From AP-15 sp963775875 (lineage in GTDB: Bacteria > Pseudomonadota > Alphaproteobacteria > ATCC43930 > CGMCC-115725): 64,000 nt of DNA. The notes under the pieces are model-generated. The model ran no database searches. It was not told the DNA's origin and worked only from the letters and a program-made list of their open reading frames with translations. Of this stretch, positions 19,337 to 27,411 are shown in pieces. Each line of letters opens with the position of its first letter. The stretch's first letter is position 1. A program made the position numbers and the translations under genes. The DNA lies in NCBI GenBank assembly GCA_963775875.1, contig CAVZKP010000016.1, positions 186,001 through 250,000 on the forward strand, in the 5' to 3' direction.

Positions 19337-20330
19337 CCGCGGCGCCGAGCCTGCTGCAGGCTTTGCGGCGGGGCGACCGGCGCGCCCTGGCCCGCGCCAT
19401 CACCCTCGCCGAATCGACCCGGCCCGATCATCGCGCCGCAGCCGAGGAACTGCTCGATGCGATCCTGGCATACACCGGCAACAGCACCCGCATCGGCATT
19501 TCCGGCCCGCCCGGCGCCGGCAAATCGACCTTTATCGAGCGCTTCGGCCTCGACGGCATCGCCCGCGGGCGGCGGATCGCGGTGCTCGCTGTCGATCCGG
19601 CGTCAAAGCGCGGCGGCGGCGCCATCCTCGCCGACAAGACCCGCATGGCCGAACTGGGGCGGCGGCCCGAGGCGTTTATCCGGCCGTCTTCGGCCGGCGG
19701 CAGCCGCGGCGGCGTCGCCCGGCATACAAGCGAGGCGATCCTGCTGTGCGAGGCGGCCGGCTTCGACGCGGTGATCGTCGAAACCGTCGGAATCGGTCAG
19801 GCCGAGACCGCGGTCGCCGATATCGTCGACATGTTCGTGCTGATCCTGCCGCCGGCGGCGGGAGACGAATTGCAGGGGATCAAGCGCGGGGTGGTCGAAC
19901 TCGCCGATCTGGTGCTGGTCAACAAGGCCGACGGCGAATTCGCCGAGGCGGCGCAGCGCGCGGCCGCCGATTACGCCAGCGCCTTGCGCCTGATCCGGCC
20001 GCCGCTGCCGAATGGCCGGTCCCGGTGCGTGCGGTCTCGGCGCTGGAAGGCGCCGGCGTCGCCGAAATCTGGGACGATGTCGCGCGCTTTCGCGCCGCCC
20101 TCGAAGCATCCGGCATCTGGTCGCGGCGGCGGCGGGAGCAGGCGCGCGCGGCCCTGTGGTCGGAAATCGACGACAGCCTGATCGAACATTTCCGCGCCGC
20201 TCCGGCCGTGGCCGGCCTGCTCGCCGCAGTCGAAGACGCGGTGACCGCCGGTACGCAAACCCCGACCGCCGCGGCTCGCCGATTGCTCGCCGCCTTTCTC
20301 GGCGAGGCCGCAGCCGGCGGGAACGGCTGA
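19333..20330 (+). CDS. meaB: MeaB-type GTPase chaperone of a B12-dependent acyl-CoA mutase (frame break)
   Basis: Begins at GTG 19333, overlapping the upstream stop. G-protein motifs: Walker A 'GISGPPGAGKST' (about 55-66), 'DPASKRGGGAILADKTRM', 'FIRPSSAGGSRGGVAR', 'VETVGIGQAE' and NKxD 'LVNKADG'. MeaB/ArgK proteins load adenosylcobalamin onto methylmalonyl-CoA mutase. Near 20012 one base appears to be missing; the following frame gives 'WPVPVRAVSALEGAGVAEIWDDV' and the dimerisation helix. Corrected length 332. No mutase gene is in the window. The canonical 'DPSSP.SGG' is here 'DPASKRGGG'. Confidence 0.85.
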
Positions 20331-20346
20331 TCGGGGAGGTGCGGCA

Positions 20347-20937
20347 ATGCCGGGCTCGACAATATCGCCGGCCGCCGAGGAAGCGGCCGCCCCCACCCGC
20401 TTGCCGCTCGGCATATTGTTCGCCGCTTTTCTAAAGGCGGCATTGTGCGGCTTTGGCGGCGGCCTGCTGGTCTGGACGCGGCGGGTGGTGGTCGAGCAGC
20501 GGGGCTGGATGAGCGAGGCGGAATTCGCCGATACGCTGAGCCTCTGCCAGTTTCTGCCGGGGGCCAATTTCGCCAATTTGTCGGTCTGCGTCGGCAGCAA
20601 ATTTCGCGGCGCCGCGGGCGCGGTCGCCGCCTTTTCGGGTCTGACCCTGGCACCGCTGACGATCGCTCTCGCGCTCGGCGTCGGATACCTCCATGTCGCC
20701 CAGGTCGCGGTCGTTCAACACGTTCTCGGCGGCATTTCGAGCGCCGCGGCCGGCCTGGTAATCGCCACCGGGCTCAGAATGCTGCTGCCGCACCGCCGCC
20801 GCCCGGCGGCATTGCTGTTCGCGACGCTGGCGTTTGCCGGGATCGTCGCTACCCGGCTGCCATTGCCGGCGGTGCTGCTCGGATTGGCGCCGTTCAGCAT
20901 CGCCGCCCCGCGGCTGATGGCGCGGTGGACGCGGTGA
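20347..20937 (+). CDS. chrA: Chromate transporter, short-chain CHR subunit 1
   Basis: 196 residues, one CHR domain with about five to six TM segments. The motif 'ALCGFGGGLLVWTRRVVVEQRGWMSEAEFADTLSLCQFLPGANFANLSVCVGSKFRG' region corresponds to the conserved FGGP...G.P.N signature of chromate ion transporters. Short CHR proteins work as pairs, and the partner follows directly. Chromate specificity is inferred from the family; sulfate-like or other anions are possible. Starts 16 bp after meaB. Confidence 0.83.
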   Translation: MPGSTISPAAEEAAAPTRLPLGILFAAFLKAALCGFGGGLLVWTRRVVVEQRGWMSEAEFADTLSLCQFLPGANFANLSVCVGSKFRGAAGAVAAFSGLTLAPLTIALALGVGYLHVAQVAVVQHVLGGISSAAAGLVIATGLRMLLPHRRRPAALLFATLAFAGIVATRLPLPAVLLGLAPFSIAAPRLMARWTR

Positions 20938-21467
20938 AGGGGTGGGCCGCGTCTCTGGCGCTGTCGGCGCATCTGGCCGCGCTGTCCCTGATCAGCTTTG
21001 GCGGCATCCCGGTCGTCCTGCCGCAGATCCACCAGCTGGTCGTGGTCGCCAACCGATGGACGACCGACCGCGAGTTTGCCGATTTCTTCGCGCTGTCGCA
21101 GATCATGCCGGGGCCCAGCTTTATTTTCATGCTGAGCCTGATCGGCTGGAAAGTGGGCGGCGCTGCCGGCGCGGTCGCCGCCACGCTCGGGATCGCCGGG
21201 CCGTCATGCACCCTGACCTTTGTCGGCTTTCGCCTGTGGCACCGGTTTCGCGACGCGCCGTGGCGGCTGGCGGTCAGCCGCGGCATCGTGCCGTTGACGA
21301 TCGGGCTGATCGTCGCCGGCGGCTGGGTGCTGGCGCGCGCCGGCGGCAATGGCTGGCGCGGCCTGATGGTCACCGCGGCGACGGCGGCGCTGATGCTGAG
21401 GGCCCGGGTCAATCCGCTGTGGCTGCTCGGCGCCGGCGGGGTTCTGGGCGGGCTCGGCCTGCTGTGA
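20934..21467 (+). CDS. Chromate transporter, short-chain CHR subunit 2
   Basis: 177 residues from GTG 20934, whose GTGA overlaps the stop of subunit 1. 'SLISFGGIPVVLPQIHQLVVVANRWTTDREFADFFALSQIMPGPS' carries the CHR signature in its second-subunit form. The rest is membrane helices ('GVVAATLGIAGPSCTLTFVGF'-like region and a C-terminal Gly/Leu-rich helix). The overlap implies equal synthesis with subunit 1. It ends the plus-strand run and converges on the porin gene 21 bp away. Confidence 0.83.
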   Translation: MKGWAASLALSAHLAALSLISFGGIPVVLPQIHQLVVVANRWTTDREFADFFALSQIMPGPSFIFMLSLIGWKVGGAAGAVAATLGIAGPSCTLTFVGFRLWHRFRDAPWRLAVSRGIVPLTIGLIVAGGWVLARAGGNGWRGLMVTAATAALMLRARVNPLWLLGAGGVLGGLGLL

Positions 21468-21488
21468 CGCCGGCTTGTCGCGCGCCGG

Positions 21489-22880
21489 TCAGAAATCGAC
21501 GGTGACGCGAACCCCGAAGACCAGGGCGTTCGGCAATGGCCCCGGGCTCTGCGCGGTCGGGATCCCGGCGCCGGGGTTGATGACGTATTGCACATCCGGC
21601 TGCAGCTTGAGCCATGGCCGCAACCTCGTCCGATAGGTCGCTTCGACCACGGTCTCGCCCTGGCGATAAGGCGCGCCCAGGCCGCTATAAAAGACCAGAT
21701 CGTCGCTGAAATGCCGCGCCGCGGCGCCGATCCCGGCATAGGTCACCGCCAGGCCGGCCGCGTCGTGCGATCTGCCGGGAATGATCCCCTTCCAGTTCAG
21801 CCCGCCTTCGACGAACAAATCGCTCAGATTGCGGTCGTCGGGCGCGTGCATGATTTGCACGAAAAAGCCGAGGCCCTGCGCCACGGTGTTCGGCTTTTTC
21901 CAGACCATCTGGTCGATGACCGCATAGAGGGCGCGGTCGGTCGCGTGCAGCAGCGGTTGCCCGTTGCTCGCCGGGCTGGCCAGCGGCACGCCTTGCGTAT
22001 CGAGCAGCGGATCGGCGAACGGGCCGGTCGCGATCCATATCCCGAGCTTGTAGGTGCCGGGCTGGCCGAAGCTCGCCAGAACGGCCGGCGAATATTGCAG
22101 CTCGGCGAAGGACAGCGAGTGATCGTTGAGGCGGAAGGCGGTGCCGTGGCGGTCGCGCAGCTGCGGATCGCCGGCGCCCGGCGGCGCCGGATCGCCATTG
22201 TAGATGGCGCCCAGCAGGGTGATCTCGCCGCTCGGCGCAAACTGCGCCCGGACAAAGGGGGTGGCCAGCGGATAGTTGGGACCCCCGGACGGCAGGTCGA
22301 GCGCCGGCAATGCCGGGAAGCCAAAGCTCGAATTGAGGAAGAGCCCGCCATATTGAGTGATCATGAACTCGTCATTGGCGCCCTCCTGGCCAAAGCGAAG
22401 CGCGAAGCGGCCGTCGAACAGCTGCTGCTCGAACCACAGATCGTAGAGCTTGGTGCTGGGGGTGGCCTCGAGATTGCTGACCAGCTGCAAGGCGCCGACC
22501 AGCTGCGGCGTCGGCCCGACGCCGTGGATCTGATACCCGCTGGCGAACAGATGGGCGCCTTTCCAGCGGCCTTTGCTCGCCGCGGCGAGGTCGATGCACA
22601 GATCGGCGGTGGTCAGCCCGTCATAGGCTGTCCCTCGCCGCAGGCCGCCGCGCGAATTGGCCCACGCCTCGCTCTGTTCCTGCAGACCAAAGCCGACGCC
22701 GTAATCGGCAAGGCGCAGGCGCGATTCGGCCCAATCGCGCAGCCGCAAGGTGCCGGGGGCGCAGACATCGTTGGGACCGAGCCAATTCGCGGCCGCCGCC
22801 GCGGCCGGCATGCCGAGCGCCGCTGCCGTGAGGGTCAGCAGAACCCTGAAAGGTTGCCCGAAACGATGCAGACCGCCCAT
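21489..22880 (-). CDS. OprB-family outer-membrane porin in the cobalamin-riboswitch operon
   Basis: 463 residues with a cleavable signal ('VLLTLTAAALGMPAAAAA') and a predicted beta-barrel ending in the C-terminal aromatic strand 'LVFGVRVTVDF'. OprB-type landmarks include 'LASGYQIHG'-like strand 'HLFASGYQIHGVGPTPQL', 'LYDLWFEQQLFDGRFALRFGQ' and 'VFVQIMHAPDDRNLSDLFVEGGLNWKGIIPGRSHDAAGLAVTYAGIG' region. The family is named for glucose porins, but here the gene lies 33 bp behind cbtA in an apparent riboswitch-cbtB-cbtA operon, so passage of cobalt, a cobalt chelate or a corrinoid is at least as plausible. Confidence 0.8.
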   Translation of the reverse strand: MGGLHRFGQPFRVLLTLTAAALGMPAAAAAANWLGPNDVCAPGTLRLRDWAESRLRLADYGVGFGLQEQSEAWANSRGGLRRGTAYDGLTTADLCIDLAAASKGRWKGAHLFASGYQIHGVGPTPQLVGALQLVSNLEATPSTKLYDLWFEQQLFDGRFALRFGQEGANDEFMITQYGGLFLNSSFGFPALPALDLPSGGPNYPLATPFVRAQFAPSGEITLLGAIYNGDPAPPGAGDPQLRDRHGTAFRLNDHSLSFAELQYSPAVLASFGQPGTYKLGIWIATGPFADPLLDTQGVPLASPASNGQPLLHATDRALYAVIDQMVWKKPNTVAQGLGFFVQIMHAPDDRNLSDLFVEGGLNWKGIIPGRSHDAAGLAVTYAGIGAAARHFSDDLVFYSGLGAPYRQGETVVEATYRTRLRPWLKLQPDVQYVINPGAGIPTAQSPGPLPNALVFGVRVTVDF

Positions 22881-22913
22881 TCCGACAGCGGGTCCGGCGG
22901 GCGAATCCCCGGC

Positions 22914-23703
22914 TCAAAATGCCGATGTCTTGAGCCGCAACCCGCTCGGGCTGGCCGCCGCCCGCTCGGTCAGCGCGCCGAACAGCAGACCGATGGTCGC
23001 CCACATGATCAGTTGCGCCCCCAGCGAGGCGATCCGGAACTGCCACAGCACGACCGCCGGGAATTGCCGGGGCACCTCGTTTACGCTCGGCAATAGCAGG
23101 CTCACGGCGATCACCACGACCAGATAGACAGCGGCGGCCGTCAGATACGCGTTCCACGCGCCGTAGCCGGCGCGCAGCCGGCGACCCAGCGTCACCGAGC
23201 CGATCATCGCGGCGAGCGAGATCGCCATCATCAGGAAATACAGGGCCGTGCGCATCCCGATCGTGGCCGGATCGCCGACCGCTGGCGGATTGGCCGGGTA
23301 TTTGAGGCTGGGAACGATATAGAGGGCGACCAACCCGGCAATCGCCAGCAAACCCGATATGGCCCGCGGGCCAACCTCGCCGACGCGGCCGTAGACAACG
23401 GCGAAAACCAGGGCGAACAGGCCGCCGAAGGCTGCATTGTAGACGATGACGCCGGTGAACAGGCCGATGCCGGCCTGGACCCTTCGGCTGACCAGTTCAG
23501 GCGCCGGCTCTTCCTTTGGCGCGCGTCAAGCCCTTGGCGATCAGGGCCTGAGCCTCGGCTTGGGCCTTGGCCGCGTCGAGCCGGGTTTCGAAGGCGATGG
23601 CGCGATCGACCTGCGGCTCGCCGACGACTTTCAAAAAGCCGAAGCAGAGGATGCCGGCGACGATGCCGACCAGCATCCCGCGCAGCAGCAGGCTTCCCAC
23701 CAT
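22914..23703 (-). CDS. cbtA: Cobalt transporter subunit CbtA (frame break)
   Basis: The N-terminus from ATG 23703, 'MVGSLLLRGMLVGIVAGILCFGFLKVVGEPQVDRAIAFE', is the characteristic CbtA first helix and 'GEP.VD.AI..E' motif. Near 23507 an extra base shifts the frame by +1; translation then resumes 'EEPAPELVSRRVQAGIGLFTGVIVYN' with four further membrane helices ('IAGLVALYIVPSLKYPANPPAVGDP' is a CbtA hallmark). Corrected length 262. CbtA is a predicted B12-regulated cobalt permease working with CbtB. Gap to cbtB is 15 bp. Confidence 0.85.
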
Positions 23704-23718
23704 ATGGCCGGCTTCTCC

Positions 23719-23928
23719 TCAGTGGCAGGGGAAGCCGAGCAGGTGACGCCCATCATGAACGAATTCGTGCACATACATGCCCCGGACCAGCGAGGTCGCG
23801 CCCTCTTCGGCGCCGACGAAGTAGATCGCGAGCAGCAAGAGCAGGCCGCCGAAGATCGCCCATGGCAATACTTCCCGGACCGGGATGGCGACCGGCCGAA
23901 CGGTTGGGGCAAAGTTGGCAATAGTCAT
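23719..23928 (-). CDS. cbtB: Cobalt transporter subunit CbtB
   Basis: 69 residues: one membrane helix ('VLPWAIFGGLLLLLAIYFVG') and the histidine-rich C-terminus 'MYVHEFVHDGRHLLGFPCH', the CbtB signature thought to bind cobalt. It is the first gene of the operon, preceded by 'ggagatccacgg' and by the cobalamin riboswitch. Expected in the inner membrane with the His tail outside, delivering metal to CbtA. Confidence 0.9.
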   Translation of the reverse strand: MTIANFAPTVRPVAIPVREVLPWAIFGGLLLLLAIYFVGAEEGATSLVRGMYVHEFVHDGRHLLGFPCH

Positions 23929-23969
23929 CCGTGGATCTCCGGGGATTTCGCGTCCCGTTAGAGGCTGGC

Positions 23970-24110
23970 CCGATCACGAGGGGGGTCTGACTCTCGACCC
24001 GGCGTTTAGCCTCCGAGCCGATCACAGTGGCGCGACCGTACCGGGCTTGCACCGGCTTCCACACCTCGATTCGACGAGCCGACGATAGAGGGCGGTGTCC
24101 GGCAATGTCA
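23970..24110 (-). promoter_or_regulatory. Cobalamin (B12) riboswitch upstream of cbtB
   Basis: On the minus strand the leader contains, in order, 'GGAAGCCGGTGCAAGCCCGGTACGG'-type core (complement at about 24037-24062), the B12-box element 'GCCACTGTGATCGG' (complement at 24019-24032) and the closing 'GAGTCAGACCCCC' (complement at about 23982-23993). These are the conserved sequences of class I cobalamin riboswitches in the right order and spacing. It ends about 45 bases before the cbtB start, so translation control through the ribosome binding site is likely. Outer boundaries are approximate. Confidence 0.9.
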
Positions 24111-24231
24111 AGCCGACCGGGTGGCGCGGTTCGCACCCGCATGGGCCGGCAGCGGCGCCATTCGAAGCCGATTAGCGCAAGGGCATGCGAATTTCGACTG
24201 CGGCGAGGGCGCCGTTGACCGGAGCCTCACC

Positions 24232-24259
24232 GCATGAAAATATTACAAGAATATCATGC
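24232..24259 (+). promoter_or_regulatory. NikR-like nickel-repressor operator
   Basis: GCATGA at 24232-24237 and its exact inverse TCATGC at 24254-24259, separated by exactly 16 bases. The E. coli NikR operator is GTATGA-N16-TCATAC; this site keeps the geometry with one symmetrical base change. It lies 160 bp before the NiCoT permease start, in an A/T-rich pocket. No nikR gene is in the window. Confidence 0.6.
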
Positions 24260-24419
24260 AGGTAGAACATCCGATGGTTGACGATGATGGGGCGGCGGGT
24301 CCCGGATCGAAGCGCGCTCCCGGCCGATCTGGCTGCAGATGCGCGATCACGTTCATGCTGATCCGAACGGATGAAGCGAACTCTGCTGATCGGAGTGTAA
24401 ATCTGTATTGGAGCAAAGC

Positions 24420-25484
24420 ATGATCGTCGGCCTGCCTCATCTCTTCAATGAAAATGGTGAAAACCTGCGTGGCAAGGTAATTGGCATTTATTTTCTGCTG
24501 GCGTTGGCGAATATTGCCGCCTGGGGATGGGCGGTCGTTGCCTTTCATAATTACCCGGTGCTGTTGGGAACGGCGATGCTCGCTTACAGCTTCGGGCTGC
24601 GGCACGGCTTCGACGCCGATCACCTCGCGGCGATCGACAATGTGACCCGCAAGCTGATGCAGGAGGGCAGGCGCCCGGTCAGCGTCGGCCTATTCTTCTC
24701 GCTCGGACATTCGACCATCGTCGTCGGGCTCTCGGTCGCCCTCGCGATCACCGCGACGGCTCTGCAAACCCGGTTCGATACCTTCAAGAATATCGGCGCG
24801 ATGGTCGGCACCGGCGTGTCGGCGCTCTTCCTGTTTGCCATTGCCGCGGCGAATATTGTCGTCTTGATTTCAGTCTATCGAATTTTTCAGACAGTCAGCA
24901 GGGGTGGCCAATTCGTCGAGGAAGACCTCGATCTGATGCTGGCCAATCGAGGGCTGCTCAGCCGCTGGTTCCGCCGCTTTTTTCGCGTCGTCGAACGCAG
25001 CTGGCAAATGTATCCGCTGGGCGTTCTGTTCGGCCTCGGCTTCGATACGGCGAGCGAAATCGGTCTGCTGGGAATTTCCGCGACCCAGGCATCGCAAGGT
25101 CTGCCGATCTGGTCGATCATGGTGTTTCCGGCGCTGTTCACCGCCGGCATGACCCTGGTCGACACGACCGACAGCATCTTGATGCTCGGCGCTTATGGAT
25201 GGGCCTTCGTCAAACCGATCCGCAAGCTCTACTACAACCTGACGATCACCGCGGCATCCGTGCTGGTCGCCGTGATCGTCGGCGCCCTGGAGACGCTCAG
25301 CCTGATCGGCGATCAACTAGGCCTGACCGACGGCGGCGGGTTTTGGGGCGCGATCGGCTCGCTGAACGACAATTTCGGCGTTCTCGGCTATCTGATCGTC
25401 GGCATCTTCGCCGCCATCTGGCTGGTTTCCTATGTGGTCTACCGCGTCAACCGCTACGACGAAATCGAGGCCTCGGCCTCTTGA
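24420..25484 (+). CDS. HoxN/NixA family nickel/cobalt permease (NiCoT)
   Basis: 354 residues, eight predicted membrane helices. The TM2 signature 'RHGFDADHLAAIDN' (from residue 61) binds the metal. 'VGLFFSLGHSTIVV' and 'LGVLFGLGFDTASEIGLL' are the other NiCoT motifs, all intact. It imports Ni2+ and/or Co2+ with high affinity. ATG 24420 is preferred (GGAG six bases upstream) over TTG 24408. The upstream NikR-like palindrome points to nickel control, while the divergent cbtBA operon responds to B12. The protein and gene use somewhat less GC than neighbours. Confidence 0.93.
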   Translation: MIVGLPHLFNENGENLRGKVIGIYFLLALANIAAWGWAVVAFHNYPVLLGTAMLAYSFGLRHGFDADHLAAIDNVTRKLMQEGRRPVSVGLFFSLGHSTIVVGLSVALAITATALQTRFDTFKNIGAMVGTGVSALFLFAIAAANIVVLISVYRIFQTVSRGGQFVEEDLDLMLANRGLLSRWFRRFFRVVERSWQMYPLGVLFGLGFDTASEIGLLGISATQASQGLPIWSIMVFPALFTAGMTLVDTTDSILMLGAYGWAFVKPIRKLYYNLTITAASVLVAVIVGALETLSLIGDQLGLTDGGGFWGAIGSLNDNFGVLGYLIVGIFAAIWLVSYVVYRVNRYDEIEASAS

Positions 25485-25541
25485 GGAAACCGCTCGAACC
25501 CGGACACCGCCGGCGAGCGGCGAACCCGGGTCGGCTTTCAC

Positions 25542-26480
25542 TCATTGCGGCGATGGCGGACGGTGGCGTTTGACCGCTTCCGGATTGGTCGAATCGGCGC
25601 CCATATAGACGCCGCGCTCCCAGCTGCGTTTTAACGGGTCGGCGACGTTGAGCGCCATTCGGCCGATATGCTGGATCTCGATCTCGACCGTCTCGCCGTC
25701 CTGCAACGCGCCCAGCCCCTCGTGATTGGTGCCGCAGGCGATCAGGTCGCCGCTGTTCAGGGTCATCACCGTCGAGGCGAACTCGATCAGCTCCGGCACC
25801 CGGTGCTCCATGTCGTCGGTGTTGTAGTTGTGGCGCAGCTGGCCGTCGTTCCAGAAGCGCACCACCAGATCGTTGGGTTCGGGGATCTCGTCGGCGGTGG
25901 CGATGCATGGGCCGATCGGGGCGAAGGTGTCGAACGACTTGCCGAGCCAGCTGCCGGCCTTCCAGGTCCGCCTGCCCTCGCCGCGCGCCGACACGTCGAT
26001 CAGACAAGTGTAGCCGAAGACGGCGCTGCGCCAATTCGCCGGGCTGATTTTTTTTGCCGGCCCTTTGATCACCAGCGCCAGTTCGGCCTCGTGCATGAAG
26101 ATCCACGGCTCGGTGAATTCGGGGAGCCGGATCGTGTCGCCCGGCCCGACCACCGCCTCCGGGTTTTTCAGGAACATGTTCAACGGCCGCGCCTCGCGCT
26201 GCGCATGCTCCCAGTAATTGGCGATGCAGCACAGGATCTTGCCGGGCCGCGGCAATGGCGGGCGCAGCCGCACCTGGTCGAGCGGCAATGCCTCGCCCTC
26301 GGCCGCCAGCCGCTGCAGCGCCGGCCGCAAACGGTCGAACCCGTCGATCAGCCCTTGCATCGTCAGCTGCGGGGTATAGCCCGGCTCGACCACTTCGCCG
26401 AGGCCGACCACGCCGCGCCCGGTCAGCAGCCCGGGCATCGGCTGCCCTGGCCCGCGCGTCTCAAACAGCACCAGCTTCAT
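25542..26480 (-). CDS. Fumarylacetoacetate hydrolase family protein
   Basis: 312 residues. The C-terminal FAH domain shows 'ILCCIANYWEHAQ', 'IFMHEAELALVIKGPAKKI' (metal-binding Glu-x-Glu), 'GYTCLIDVSARGE', 'GKSFDTFAPIGPCIATADEI' and 'GDLIACGTNHEGLG'. Members hydrolyse or decarboxylate 2-oxo-4-ene or acylpyruvate-type intermediates of aromatic degradation; here the usual 'NY..H..E' loop is intact but the substrate is unknown. ATG 26480 has a good GGAGG. It is monocistronic and convergent with NiCoT. Confidence 0.87.
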   Translation of the reverse strand: MKLVLFETRGPGQPMPGLLTGRGVVGLGEVVEPGYTPQLTMQGLIDGFDRLRPALQRLAAEGEALPLDQVRLRPPLPRPGKILCCIANYWEHAQREARPLNMFLKNPEAVVGPGDTIRLPEFTEPWIFMHEAELALVIKGPAKKISPANWRSAVFGYTCLIDVSARGEGRRTWKAGSWLGKSFDTFAPIGPCIATADEIPEPNDLVVRFWNDGQLRHNYNTDDMEHRVPELIEFASTVMTLNSGDLIACGTNHEGLGALQDGETVEIEIQHIGRMALNVADPLKRSWERGVYMGADSTNPEAVKRHRPPSPQ

Positions 26481-26616
26481 GATTTTCCTCCCCGGCCCGA
26501 ACCGATGCTAGCCGGGCCGGAACCCGGCCGCCAGCCAGTCTCGGCGAGCGCCATGGCTCCTGGCCGGTGCCGGGCGCCCAACGCCGCCAATGGACCGGGC
26601 CCGGGGCCGAGGCGGA

Positions 26617-26937
26617 TCAGCGCGCGCCGGAGAAAATCTTCAGGCCGACCAGTCCGACCATGATCAATACCAGGGAACAGATCCGGCCGAAATTCATGCT
26701 CTCGTTAAAAAACAGCACGCCGATAATCGCCGTCCCCGCCGTCGCAATTCCAGCGAAAGTTGCATAGACCGTTGCAGCGGGCAGTCGCTTGATCAATTCA
26801 TCCAACAGAAACATGATCGGAACCCCAACCTGCGCCACCCAAAGCGGCGACCACCTCGAATATTCCCTGGCTGATTTCAAGAGAAAAGGCCACGATATTT
26901 CGAATATGTCGGCAAACAGGATGAACAGCCAAGGCAT
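26617..26937 (-). CDS. Small multidrug resistance (SMR) family transporter
   Basis: 106 residues with four TM helices. The essential Glu of TM1 is in 'LFILFADIFEISWPFLLKSAREYSRWSP', the second helix has 'PIMFLLDELIKRLPAATVYATFAGIATAGTAIIG' in a divergent form of 'LP...AYA.W.GIG..G', and the last is 'ICSLVLIMVGLVGLKIF'. SMR proteins export quaternary amines or guanidinium with proton exchange as antiparallel dimers. A Gdx/SugE-like role is possible but the TM2 variation prevents a firm choice. ATG 26937 has GGAGG seven bases upstream. I found no clear guanidine riboswitch. Confidence 0.82.
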   Translation of the reverse strand: MPWLFILFADIFEISWPFLLKSAREYSRWSPLWVAQVGVPIMFLLDELIKRLPAATVYATFAGIATAGTAIIGVLFFNESMNFGRICSLVLIMVGLVGLKIFSGAR

Positions 26938-27411
26938 CACTTGTCCTCCGGGGTAATCGTTGGGAATTTCTTCGCGACCGGTCGGGAATAGAACGCCCGC
27001 TGGCCAAATGCACGCCGGACCCGATATCGCGCCTGTCGAGGCAAAGTGCCTGGCCGGGCGGCGACCCAGGCAATCCGCGCCGTCGAAGCGGAATCAGGGG
27101 TAGTCCCGATCGTATTTGCGTCCCGAGGGTAGGTGGTTGTGCGCCGCGCCGACCCCGCAGAAGATTGCCCTCCGGCTGCGGCGGACCGGCAAATCTCGGG
27201 GTCAGCCGGGCCAGGCAAAAATCGGCGCGCGAACCCGTTGACGAGGAGGTCGTTGCAGATGAGCCAGCGGTTTGGTTCCGGCTCGCGCCGCCGGGCCACC
27301 GCATGCCGGCGGCGCGGAGGCCGCCGGCGCATGGCAACCATCGCGATTCTCGGTTTGACAGCGCGTAAAGCCGAGGCGGAACCTGAAACATCAGCGTGGT
27401 GGGAGAGAGCG
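26938..27411. other. Intergenic region between SMR and TauD-family genes
   Basis: 474 bp shared by two divergent genes. Frames crossing it give arginine-rich, unconserved translations. A 13-bp stretch at about 27047-27059 recurs as a near-perfect inverted copy at about 27204-27216 (one mismatch), which could be a relic of a small element. No RNA motif identified. Confidence 0.4.

Noticed and set aside
21588..23096. Plus-strand open frame of about 500 codons across the porin gene
   Set aside because: Shadow of the porin and cbtA genes; no signal or domain.
26941..27130. Guanidine riboswitch before the SMR exporter
   Set aside because: I looked for the conserved guanidine-I, -II and -III motifs on the minus strand and found no convincing match.
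27133..27411. N-terminal extension of the first TauD-family gene
   Set aside because: The extension is Arg-rich and unlike the family; ATG 27412 has its own purine-rich ribosome binding site.
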